Positions 12,204 to 23,124 of a stretch of 64,000 nucleotides of DNA are shown piece after piece; position 1 is the stretch's first letter; every line of letters starts with the position of its first letter. The translations under genes were made by a program, and so were the position numbers. The stretch spans positions 1,302,001 through 1,366,000 of the forward strand of contig NW_026570229.1 of the NCBI RefSeq assembly GCF_019649055.1, written 5' to 3'. Origin of the DNA: Paramacrobiotus metropolitanus (lineage: Eukaryota; Tardigrada; Eutardigrada; Parachela; Macrobiotidae). The notes under the pieces were generated by a model. The model was given only the letters and a program-made list of their open reading frames with translations, was not told the origin of the DNA and did not search any database.

Positions 12204-13203
12204 CTATAACAAGAAAATTTCCTCTAACTTCTCCTGATCCGGTATTGTGCCCATAACGCACATAGCGTTTCCTCTTTGAATCTGTATGGAGATCCGCTGC
12301 CGGAAAAATTCTTTCGCGCGTGGTTGCCCGGTAGTGGTCGCGATGAGCTGTCCGGTTTTATCGACCAGCATCTTAGCTCCGTCGCCCAAAGGTCCGTATG
12401 TTTCAAAGGCAGCGGCAACAAAATTGTACCTTGGCTGAAGCCACGCATGTTTTGCGAGCTTTTTTGCTTCGGCTAGTTCCGCTGCGGCACCGACATTGAC
12501 GGCTGTACGGTCGAGATATGAAGTTGCCAGAGTGTCCACACAGGTTACGTCTATTGCGAGTGGTTTACCACGTTCCCAGGGGACAAGCGTAACTACATCC
12601 GGTCTTTTGTTACCTACTAAGGCCAATCCTTTCGGCTCCACTCTGGCAGGGAAACCACCCGTCGTTAACGCGCGAGCGAACTCCTTGCTGATGCCATCAT
12701 GTCTGGGTAGTCGTCCGGCTGATCGTTTGCACCGCAGTCCATGTCTCCCGAACTCGTCTACCCATTCGCCGCATTTACATTCATGGGGAGTTACAATAGG
12801 AGCACCTAAACGTAGAGCGACGCTGGTCTGAAAATCGATATTTTCCAGCAGATTACCTAGGCAAGCAGCCGGCAATGCGTGAATCCAGTAACCCGATTCT
12901 GGTGTTGACACCGCCTTCAAGTGTGCGACTTCTGTGGCAGAGACACGGAGTGCTGAAAGGTCAGAAAGTGCACGCAAGGACGCAGGAGTGTCCCAGGCTT
13001 TCTGGATGCCGTGGAGGGGTTCAGCTGGCACATCATTCAAGCCGGTAAGCAACTTCCAAGCCAAAGTTGCGGAAGTTGTGTCGGTCGGTGGTAGAAAAGG
13101 GCATAATTTAGAGATAAGCGGGCGCACAGAGGAAGCCGATGCCAAGTTTAGCCGATTTAGAATCTGCTTTGCGCTGTACAAATCTAGTTTTGGGCATGGG
13201 CAA
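12204..13203 (-). mobile_element. Retroelement ORF 3' end with restriction-endonuclease-like region (LINE-type, 5'-truncated)
   Basis: A frame open from about 13166 to the stop at 12204 (ATG at 13181 by one reading) codes for about 320 residues of a C-terminal region shared by an abundant invertebrate retroelement family. Recognisable blocks are WIHALPAACLG, LRLGAPIVTPHECKCGEWVD, GRHGLRCKRSAGRLPRHDGI, EPKGL, KRPDVVTLVPWERGKPLAID, VTCVDTLATSYL, AFETYGPLG and FFRQRISIQIQRGNA. The Cys/His cluster (ECKCGEW...GRHGLRCKR) followed by RPD...AIDVTC resembles a zinc-binding segment plus a PD-(D/E)XK-type nuclease core. The reverse transcriptase is missing, so the copy is 5'-truncated. Two other 3' ends of the same family lie at 27780-28046 and 45343-45790. 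I place it with non-LTR elements tentatively. Confidence 0.82.
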
Positions 13204-13255
13204 CTCTAACTTTTAGTTAAGTACCACTGAACCGAGTAATTTGTGCCGACCTTGT

Positions 13256-13407
13256 CGTCTCCCTGTGCGTCATGCTTTATTTTTCTCGTATCATTGTACA
13301 GGGAATCGTCGCGCTGGTCGAGTTTAAATCTTTGATCGGTGTGCATTTGTCGTACTGTCACATCCCTGTATCATCTGTATTTTACAGTGTATGTTGTACA
13401 GGAACGT
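13256..13407. repeat. Two CCCTGTA...TACAGG hairpin-like units right of the retroelement tail
   Basis: Unit at about 13256-13306 (CGTCTCCCTGTGCGTC ... CATTGTACAGGGAA) and unit at about 13359-13407 (CATCCCTGTATC ... TGTTGTACAGGAACG). They mirror the units at 11801-11942 in the order seen moving outward from the retroelement. Confidence 0.6.
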
Positions 13408-15279
13408 CACTATCTTCGCTGCATTTCACAATGAAGCCATTGTACGGGGATTACTCTTGTCGTGTGTTTGTCAGGAAAAAGCTCGGGACAGTGGAAAGTA
13501 GATTGGCACAGCTCGGAAGGGGAAATTGTTAAACAAACGCTGCCTGTTTGCCCGGCCACACACAGCAGTAGGCCAGCACGGCCGTTACGAGTTAGGTCAC
13601 GGGATTGTTGTGAGTGGAATTCCGCAGACGCTTAAGCTGGTCCACTTCACTGCGCTGTGCTAGGCCGTACGGAACACACCGGCCCCAATGAATCGATGGG
13701 TGCACTAAACAAACACGGCCCTCTTATCCCAGCATTATTTATCGCCCCTGCACTAACTGCAACGAGCGACAGTGCGATTTTAGCGTGTAGAATGCAGACT
13801 GCAGTCACGTTTCCACCAACAAAGAAAATCACAAAGCGGGTGAAAGCGCCACTAGAATGCAACTAGTAATCTTTTCCATGAATGCTTGCCGTATTTTTCT
13901 AAACAACTAGAAAATAATAAAAATTAATAAATTAAAAATTAATAAAAACTTAAACATATAAAATAAAGAATTAATTAAAATAAATAAAAATAATTCAAAA
14001 AAACTGAATAAAATGAATAAAAAAAAATCAAAAAAAAATGAAATAAAACAAAATATCAAAATGACTGCAGTTTGTATAGTATTTTGTGCAAAATTAAAAA
14101 AAATAAATTAATGTTAAATTTTGTGTGAACAATCGAAGTTGCTTAATGACCCGCACTTGTTAACTGATTTTGACAGATAATTGAATAAACTATGTGTATA
14201 TAGCCGGGATAATTATCGCATGCATGATATTCTCGATTTAAATGGAGAGTGATAATTATCACATTGCATTTCACACCGTGGGTAACGTGAGCCCCTCTAC
14301 CGGCGTTGGATCAGCATGTATAAACGGTATACTCAGTGTCTGCTGTTGCCTCTTACACATAATCTTATGCCCCGATATCGGTTTTCCCATTTTACACCGG
14401 CGCCGTGTTTTCTTCCCTGCTCATTCATAATGCGCGATATTCATTGCTCGTGTACATGTAGCCGCCGCCGTGATTAAGGTCGGCCGGTTGTTCATCCCGC
14501 TGATATTTCAATATGTTGATGTCACATGATTTTACATTTTTATGTGCGGTTGTTATCCATCAAGAACAACCAGTGTAACCGATATACCGAGTTGCCACTT
14601 CATATTTTTTCAATTTTTCACGGTAATATTGCCGTGTTGACCTCCCTGGGAAACGGCCGAGATATTCACCATGTAAAGGTCAACAAGTTGCGCAAAAAAC
14701 TGCCGATCGATTTCACCCGGTTGTCGTCTGTCAACTTTTTGATAATAATATTATTTCCAAAAAATTGGCTGTACATTTGGTACAATTCTTATTGTTTCCG
14801 TAATTTTATTTTTTTCATATTTATTAGTTTTAGGAATCTTTCACCGTTTTACCGTTGTTTCTCGTTTTGTTATTAATATTTCTACCTCACAAGTACCGGT
14901 GACACTATTTTAATTTTTTAAAATTATTTTTGTGATTATTTTACGATTTCACCGTTTCTCCGAGAGTACACATGTCATTATAAAAAATTAAAAATTCTGT
15001 TAAAATACGTTTAAAGCCCGGCTGATGATCAGCGGCATCATCCGCCGTATTTTTAAATAAAGAAAGTTATTGCGAATTTGTTTCTAAATTAAGCAAAATT
15101 CTCCAGACACACCTCGTATCTGCACTTGCAGTTTTTCTGCCAAAATGTTGTAAAAAGACAGACGAAAGACAAAGACCGGCTGCGCCCGGCCCCGGTGCGA
15201 CGTGATTACTGGTGAGAACACATCCGGCTGCTGATGAGCAGCGCCGCTCTTCTCTCTCTCCATCCTCGCTTGCACGCCG
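13408..15279. other. Gene-free region with an A-rich low-complexity tract
   Basis: 13900-14060 is an A-rich low-complexity tract of AATAAA-like units. 14640-14682 holds a TGACCTCCC...AAAGGTCA pair of everted nuclear-receptor half-sites. A 116-codon frame at 14526-14876 has no family features. No gene is supported. Confidence 0.45.
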
Positions 15280-15900
15280 TTTGCAAACAACGCATTAATT
15301 AGACACGACGAGCAAAGGTCATTAAGGGGGGAAATGATTGGCATTGCGGCGGCGTGCGGTGCTCTGCTCTTAATCACCACAATTGACTGCAGCCAGAACA
15401 CGGTGCAGTGCGCCACTGCGCCAGCATCCCTTTCTCTATCGACCGTCTATCAGGGCAAATTAATTGCCAACTTGATGCTTGTTATCCGCTGTATAGCGCC
15501 TGATTAAAAGATCAGATTGCACGCTTCCCACTCGGGCTGGTCGGGGCTTCAATTAAACGAGAGCCCTGCGCTCTGACTGGTTAGGCAGAAGAAGAAGAAG
15601 CACAAGAAGCAGCAGCAGTGCCCGGGATAAAAATAAACAGAGGAGAATGATGGCGTTCTCTTAATGGTGCATCAGGACAAATTGATTGCTTCACGTGCTT
15701 CCGCGAATGTACAAGTCAAGATGTGGCAGTGCCGGGATTTCGTCTGATTAATGGCGCGATGCAGGAATGCCGGTGTGACCTTTGTGCCCCATTAACTGGT
15801 ATCCGCGCTCCCTTAATTGCATTACCCTAACGGCGGTTTCTAATTAAAGTGATTATCGGTGCTCGTTATTCCGATTAATCCGGGGAAACATTTCTTTACA
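15280..15900. promoter_or_regulatory. Possible enhancer: cluster of homeodomain-type sites
   Basis: This stretch is less AT-rich than its flanks and has many homeodomain core sites: CATTAATTAGAC, CTTAATCACC, AAATTAATTGCC, TGATTAAAAG, CAATTAAACG, TGATTAATGG, CTTAATTGCATTA, CTAATTAAAGTGATTATC and a GATTAATCC palindrome of the Otx/Bicoid type. It also has an E-box (TCACGTGC) and two nuclear-receptor half-sites (15314, 15776). It lies upstream of leftward Eya with no other gene nearby, so an Eya enhancer is a reasonable guess. Function is inferred from site density only. Confidence 0.35.
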
Positions 15901-18900
15901 GTCGTTCAAAAAATATATAAAAAAAGGTTTAGAATTTAGCTATAGTTTTTGCGCAGACATTTTAATTTTATGGAAATTGCACTAGCTGTTGCCAAATAAA
16001 TTAGATACTTCTATGCTAAAATCATAAATAATAAGAATTACTTATCATATTTTTGCGTAACATATTGCTACAAATAATATTCAGTTTTTATATAATGTTT
16101 TTTTAAAAATATTTTGAGAATGGAATGAAATTTTGCAGCGTCGCTGTCATCGCCATGACCCGGAAATAACGCTGATCGGTTAAAATATTCAATCGGAAAT
16201 AAAACTGCTGTATCCATTGATTCGTCCTTGATTCAGCAATCTACCTGCTTTCTGAATAAATTTTCTGATACTGTAAATTACTGCATAATTTTCTGGTTGA
16301 CAACTTTACACACAAAATGGAAAGTACACGGTGTAGGTGAGAAAAGAGTCGGTGGGGCTCTCGAGGCATCTCGAGAGGGTCAGCTGGTTGTTCCGCTTCA
16401 GACTCAAGGATATTCTCCACCACGAAAACCTGTACTTTTCCACTTCTACCATGCATCTCCGGAATGGAATGCGAGCTTCCTACTTTGGAGTTTGTACTGC
16501 GCTCAACGCACACAAACAGTTATGACTGTGCTTCGATCATAACGCGCTCATAAACGGCGCGAACGTTCATTGGCTGACTCACTCACGGCTGCAGCCGGTG
16601 ACCTTTATAAACGGATTCTGTATAACGCTCGCACGTTCACGGTATTTAGTCAGTTTTGTACAAATGCGTAGCCGATGTAGGGAAAATTAATAAAAATGAT
16701 TTTTGATCAGCATAACAAACAGTTTATCATTACGAAGAGCAAGGATTTTCTTAGTGTGATTATTATAGGAAGAATACTAATAAAACACTTTTAAAAATAT
16801 TGCGTTATGGCTGCCACTTGCAAAATGCATAGTCTACTCGCAAAAAAATTATAAAAGCGAGAACAAATTTTCGTTGAATAAATGCATGAATTTCTGTTTT
16901 GGTGCAACGGCAGAGCGATGACCTTTATGCACAGCGATCAAGTGCAACAATTGGCTAACAATTTGGCAAATATGCACGCGTGCGCAACGGGAAAAATGTA
17001 CGAATATAATTGGAGATAAAATTGAGAATGTGCTGATGCAGCATGTTAGGTGTAATTGAGCCGCACGGCGACTGTTTATCACATTAGATTATCAGCCTGT
17101 AATACGAGCAATTCTTCAAGAAACCCGATCACACCCCGATCACGCCAATAACAATCTACGTGAAAACCGCAGATTTACCTTTTAACCATCACGTTTCTCA
17201 TTACTCTACTCACGTTGCTCTACAATAATCAATTAGCAACTTAATCATAACCCTGCCAATTATTATTATAATAATTATCGTCAACAAACCTTCGTTTTTC
17301 CGTTATTTATATTTTCAGCAAACGCTCGAGAAATTCCGATTTAAACCAGATAAAGCAACCCCTATGTGAAACTGCCAAATAAATATTTTAAAAACGAATT
17401 TGCCTCGAACAGACGAACGGACAGTCTACGGCGTGAAAACCGTGCATCTGCACTTCACCACTTTCTTAAAGAAAAGCGCTAAGTAAAGTTCAACAACCTG
17501 CAATTAACGCCGTATTTACCGCGCTCACCGTGCCATACAGGGAAGCGACCGGCATACGGGATATAATAAATCTCTCACATTTTAAAAAGACGCGATTTAT
17601 CGGCTGTGCGTGTGTTTATCGCCGCGGGACACCGGGCTTTCTTCCTCGCTACATTTTCGCAGCAGGTAGTAATCCTTCTTCCATTGCCGCATATACAGTA
17701 TGTAAAAATGCCACACTGCGCGGCCGCTTTGGGAACGCAACGGAAACGTTGTGTATATCCGCGTCCCCACGCATTTTCTATAATTAAATTGGCCAGCGGC
17801 TGTTGTGCGCCGGTATTCATCGGGGTTTATCATTACACGGTATCCCCTTCTCTGGAAGCTCTTCTATACGCTTTTCACGGGACAACCATGACTATCAAAC
17901 GGTGTACTATGAAAAACCCAACCGCGGCTTTTGGTAGAATTAAATTGTAATGTGATCGCCATCATAAACAGGGCGATCGGGTTCTTAAACGTATAAACGG
18001 GAAAATCGGATAACCGGCACAATGATTTATTTTCAAGCGGCGATATATCTTCCTGTTGGGAAAAAACACAAAAGAATGTTGACGGTTAAACGGGGATATT
18101 AGGAAAAAGCCACAGCCGATCGTTTGATTTTGTAAAGGAATTTTATTCTTCATGTAATTCGAAACCGGCAACAAAGCACGCGGTTGTAAGACGAATACGT
18201 AAGACTTATTTAAAGTCATAAACGTATTGTCAATTACGTAAAAATTTGCTTTGAACGTTTTCGTGAAACTAAACTATCGACGATCTTACCAACCAATATG
18301 ACAATATTTAAAGACTACGAAGGATACGGCAAGCTAGTAATTTTATAGAGAAAGTGCGAATTAAAGATGGTGCATTCTATCCGTTTAAAAGCGCTATATT
18401 TTTTAGAAGTTAAGTAACGCTTATTTTCTTTAAGATTCTATTTAAAAATTGCACTTTTTTAGTCGGTATTTATATTTTATTTTTTACCGCTTTTTTCCCT
18501 GCACTGTTGGTCTGTTTTTCGACACAGAGCAAAAACAACCGGCCGCGGCATACACTCGACAAGGATCCTTGAAACGGTTGACACGGATACAACGCGCCGT
18601 TCGAGTGTCGCCCATTTGCCCTAACCCCGCACGGAGCACGCTCCGATCGCGGGGTTTTTTTCTCTCCAGTGTCCCCGCGCGTCACGACGAACGTGGGAGA
18701 CCCGTCAACTACACTCTCTCTCAAATAGTCTCAATATAATTGTGACAGGCTTCCCGATGCTGCAGCCGGATACAAGGCAGCCCATTAATAATGTTCAAGG
18801 AAAACAGATTGACGGACAAGTATGCCATCTGTACATCAGGCTACACGGCTCTAAACAGGCATGTGACAAGCCGGGAATGCCAGCGCCGAATTCCGTAATG

Positions 18901-19480
18901 CCGCGCTGCCTGAATAATGATGCCTGCCAACGCGGCGGAAAACACACGCTCTTTTCATGGAGGACATTTTTAACAATATCGCTATTGCCCGTTTATTGCG
19001 CACGTCAGCGCAATGGGTTTTTGGCAACACTTGTTTACATAATAAAAAATTTTAACGTTGATTTGATTGACTATTCAAAAATTATACTGCTGACTTCACT
19101 CACAATAAATTATTAAAAATAAATCGATCAGAATCCGATAAATGTACTGCGTTATTTTTCCATAAATATGCGGTTATTGATTTTTCGCATTATTGGGCAA
19201 AATAGAGATTAATTCGATGGAGCATCCGCGTGTGATAATTACCGCACTTTGGTTACTTAAAGAAGACACAGTCTTAATTTTTATGTATTATTATTAATTG
19301 GTATTTACTGTTATTAGCAGAAGCTAGTTATTTAAAATACAGAGATGGCCATCTTCATCGTTAAAATAAATAAACAGGGTATTCATTTTTTCTGCATTAC
19401 TGTGCAAAGAAAAATTCGAAGCACGATCACTATTTTAATAATTAACGGATTGCCTGGTAAAAAGCTGTTTGGAAAGACGA
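15901..19480. other. Gene-free region
   Basis: Mixed-composition intergenic or long-intron sequence. TGACCTTT occurs at 16599 and 16919. Short overlapping frames on both strands (e.g. 17530-17950, 18449-19116) have no domain features or consistent splice sites. No RNA gene is recognised. Confidence 0.4.
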
Positions 19481-19554
19481 GCCGCAGATCGTAAAAGAGC
19501 CGTTGTAAAATTGCTAAATGTCCGCGCGACATTTTGCCGCTCGGCTGAATCGGC

Positions 19555-19720
19555 ATTCAGCGTAGTGTTTGCGGCGGCTGCCGGCACATTGGCAGCCCAT
19601 AATTAGCGGCACGCAATTATGACGTGCATGTCAGGCCGTGGTCAAAAGGGAGCAACAAGCTAATTATTTGCATGCGCCCGCTGACAATTAGCCCCATCAT
19701 CCCGGCAACAGTTTGTAAAC
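19555..19720. promoter_or_regulatory. Possible enhancer with a POU octamer and homeodomain sites
   Basis: Within about 160 bp lie CATAATTAGC, CAATTATGACGTGCATG (homeodomain core beside a CRE-like TGACGTG), CTAATTATTTGCATG (19660-19674, a homeodomain core fused to the POU octamer ATTTGCAT) and ACAATTAGCC. The arrangement is that of a developmental enhancer. It lies in the desert upstream of Eya. Inferred from motifs only. Confidence 0.3.
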
Positions 19721-22037
19721 AACCGGTTATTACGGGCTTCACTGCGCAACGCGCCGATCGCTCGTTACTTCACTGTCACTCGCAAAACATTTTGCTCATT
19801 TCGGCTATGACAAACTTTCATCGTTGCGCATTCATTCGTTTTGCACTCACCTTTATCAACGCCGGGAAAACGCCGGGATCTCAAACAAGGAAATGGCGAA
19901 AAATAAAACCGATCGAATCTACAAGAGAAAAGTTTATTTATATGTAGAAAATTCGGGTGAAAAAAATAATCAGAATTTAAGAAAATTATGACAATGTATT
20001 TAATTTAATAATTACGTACGTTGTTAAACCGTCACAACGCAGGATAGTTGTCGATTAATAATCGACGGATGGATAATCCACACGGCAGAATTCAGTTCAG
20101 CAACGGCACAACGGATTGACTATGAATAACACATTTTGACGAGTGGTAGTGTGTACAAATTAAAAAGCGGCTAAATGGGCACTCAATCGGGGGCGCGGAT
20201 TAGCATTTCGCCTGACAGATACACATAGCGCGTACATACAGCGACTCTGTCTGTTCTCTGTCTCCGTCGTTTGACTCGTACGCGAGTGCAGGGCGTGAAA
20301 AAGCGGGGATTAAGCGTGTCAGACCAATCGAGAGAGAGTGTGTACTGGCTGCGCGCAGAAAAAGCGTGGCGTGCCAATCATCCGCTGATGGATGGATGGA
20401 AAGCATCCGATGTACCGGGGAGAATTTGTACATAATGAAAGATTAAGTGCTCCGTGTTAAAGACAAACTATGAGGCATCGCTCAGCAATAATTACGGCTG
20501 ATTTGTCACAGTGATTTTTAAAACGTCGTTTCCCAGCGGTTTATCGCGCTTGCGTCATGCTGGCAACGCGGTCGTTCCAGAAAAAAGATTTCACAAATTC
20601 TCCAGACGAGCGAAAGAGTTGCGAATTCACTATTTATTATTCGGCCATAATTTTTTTACTGGCTGCAATCACGTGTTTTTAAAATTAGCAGAAATTTTCA
20701 CGGTGCATAAATAAATAAAAGCAATCGGCGCCGGTTGACTTTTTCGTTTTTTCGAATCACAAAAATAATTGTTAATATAAACATAGCAACGAAACTATCA
20801 ACGCCCAAAAAAGTTTTAAGATACCAATTTTTGCGCACACTGTAAGCATTACATTAAGCGTTAGTAACACTTTTTAAGGAAACTGCAGAAACCTTTGCAC
20901 TGCGTAAATGAAAAATTTGGTTTTTAAAAAGCTATTAAATATCTTATTATAACAATCGTTCTAATTTGTTAAATTTTTCGGACCAGTATTTCAGAATTGA
21001 GAACGTTTTCAAAGTGTCTCACTGCAATTCAGTCGAGCCATTACCGCAGAAAAGCGCGCCGGAATAGTTTGCTTTCGAAATAGCTTTGTTATTGTTGGAC
21101 GACGTCTTTTAGCCAAAGAAAATATTTCGCTGCCGCAATTGAAAAGCTGGGTGCACATATAAGAGCACCCTTGTATGCCGTGACAAGAAAAGCCATCTTT
21201 ACTCTGTATATATTCGCGTCTGGCTCTCATTGAAGCGTGCCTAAACCAACGCTACTGCCGCTGACTTCCGTACCCAAAGTGAAAATGAAGTGCACCCCTA
21301 ACTATTCACACAGCGCTTCCAGTGCAAATGTTGACTTTTGCCTTTCGTGGCTTTAACTCTTGCAGCGCAAGATAAAAGCCGGGCTTTTGTACAGTACGTT
21401 GCTGTTCCTTTTTAAAGACGCCATAAAGTTACTGCAGTCGTTTCTAAAAGAAGAGCACTTTAAAGCCAGGGCGCCCCGGTTTTGATAATTAAGCAGTCAG
21501 GACAATTAATTCTGCAGCCGCGGTTAAATCGATTGTGATTGGGCGCGGGTAATCTGATCCCGAAGAATAACACTGCAGTGTGTGTATTCTGAGAAATGGG
21601 AACAGCGTCAAATCGGAGACAGTGTGGGTACTGTGCTGGGCGGCGCGGACGTTCCCAGGCTATGGTGGTATGTGAGAGAGGCAGGGAACCGATCAAGAAT
21701 AACACTGGCTGAAATGCCGGTATGTGGTTTGTCCCCGTTGAAACGGTTGATTGGTGCCGACGCGGTACGTATTTCGGAAGCCGATGAATTTGGATAACGT
21801 TTCAGCTCAACCGGCATGATATGGTTTCGCAATAATTTGCCGATTAACTGGTAACTGATTTTCAAATTATTGGCCAACAATATGCATGAAAAATTATTGC
21901 AGGGAGAAGTCTCGGCGAAACGATTAAATAGCACTCGTACGCATAGTACAAAATTCGTGTACATACACCCGTACACAGTACGAATTCGGGTACACAATTC
22001 GTACCAAAAACTATCACTTAACTCTTAACAACGTTCC
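19721..22037. other. Gene-free region
   Basis: No supported gene. The longest frame (21608-21997, minus, 129 codons) has no recognisable motif and overlaps frames on the other strand. Confidence 0.4.
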
Positions 22038-22656
22038 TTCTTTGTTTTATGACATTCTGTAGCCAGCTGACATTTCGCCTTATGATTCTGTTCAACATGA
22101 TGGGTTGTAATTTGTATATGCAGTACATTGGTTAAAAAACCGTTTGTGCGCGCAGCATCCGGTTCGGGAGTTATGGGTTATAAGGAAGATCCAAAAAGTT
22201 TTAGCGCATTAAGTTGTATCGGAAGTATCTTTATGGACAGATTTTGTAAGTAAACGCACATGCATGAGGATTGTTTTTAGACCGAATCACGGTGCCATGG
22301 CATTTTTTATCACTCTTACAATGTGAATTTTTTATTGTAACAAAATGGTGTATAAGCCTAAGAATATATTCAGTTCAAAACCTCTTATTCGATCTACATA
22401 CTAACAGGTATTTATTTATGAGGAGAATTTAGAGAAGATTGGTCCATAATCAGACTTTTGGTACATTTGAATGCATTTAAACTTTTGGAATACAAAATTA
22501 ATATGACTCCATTCTGCATAACTACATAATATAATAAGTAACTTACAGCCATATCCCCGAACCGGATGTTGCGCGCACAAACAGTTTTCAAACCAATGTA
22601 TGTATAAAAGTCATCTGGCTACAGAATTCTAAATGTCATAAAACGAAGCAAAAAAA
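22038..22656. mobile_element. Fold-back (long inverted repeat) element
   Basis: The left arm starts near TTTGTTTTATGACATTCTGT (from 22041). The right arm ends with its diverged complement (ACAGAATTCTAAATGTCATA at 22622-22641, then AAACGAAGC). Matching inner blocks include the left TTTGTGCGCGCAGCATCCGG against the right complement TTTGTGCGCGCAACATCCGG, and the left CCAAAAAGTTTTAGCGCATT against the complement of AATGCATTTAAACTTTTGG. Each arm is roughly 280 bp with a short centre, diverged but alignable end to end. No coding capacity is seen, so it is a non-autonomous fold-back or MITE-like element. A relative of the right arm lies at about 39000-39330. Confidence 0.7.
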
Positions 22657-23124
22657 GTGTCTGGGATTTAATATCGGAAGGTGAAATTTTCGCGCATTTA
22701 CACGAATTCAGTAAGTACGAGTATCAAAACGTTGTTCCATATATTATTGCGTGTGGGAAAATTGCCGGCTGTGAAATTTTTGGCAGTGGTTCTGTTGGAG
22801 ATTAAGTACCGGACTTTATTTTAACTTCAAATATCCTCAACGGACTGCTTTTTCTCAGCGTGTACTTTACTATAACTTGTTTTTTTACACTACTGTGTAA
22901 ACTAAACTAATATTCAATATTTTTTAATCAATAATAGCGTCATAATTCAATCATAAACAATTCCAACAGCTTCCGAACAACAGAAAAACTAAAATTAAAT
23001 CCTTTTTTACTGTTCCACTAAAGCAACCGCCATAAAACCGATAAAGTACTTGGCACATAGCCACAAGAAATCAAAATAATTCGGCATCACATCCTCCACC
23101 ATCACCACATCTCCGCTGCGCGCT
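22657..23124. other. Intergenic region at the 3' end of MRI1
   Basis: AT-rich sequence between the fold-back element and the MRI1 stop codon; it should contain the MRI1 3' UTR. Nothing else is seen. Confidence 0.5.
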
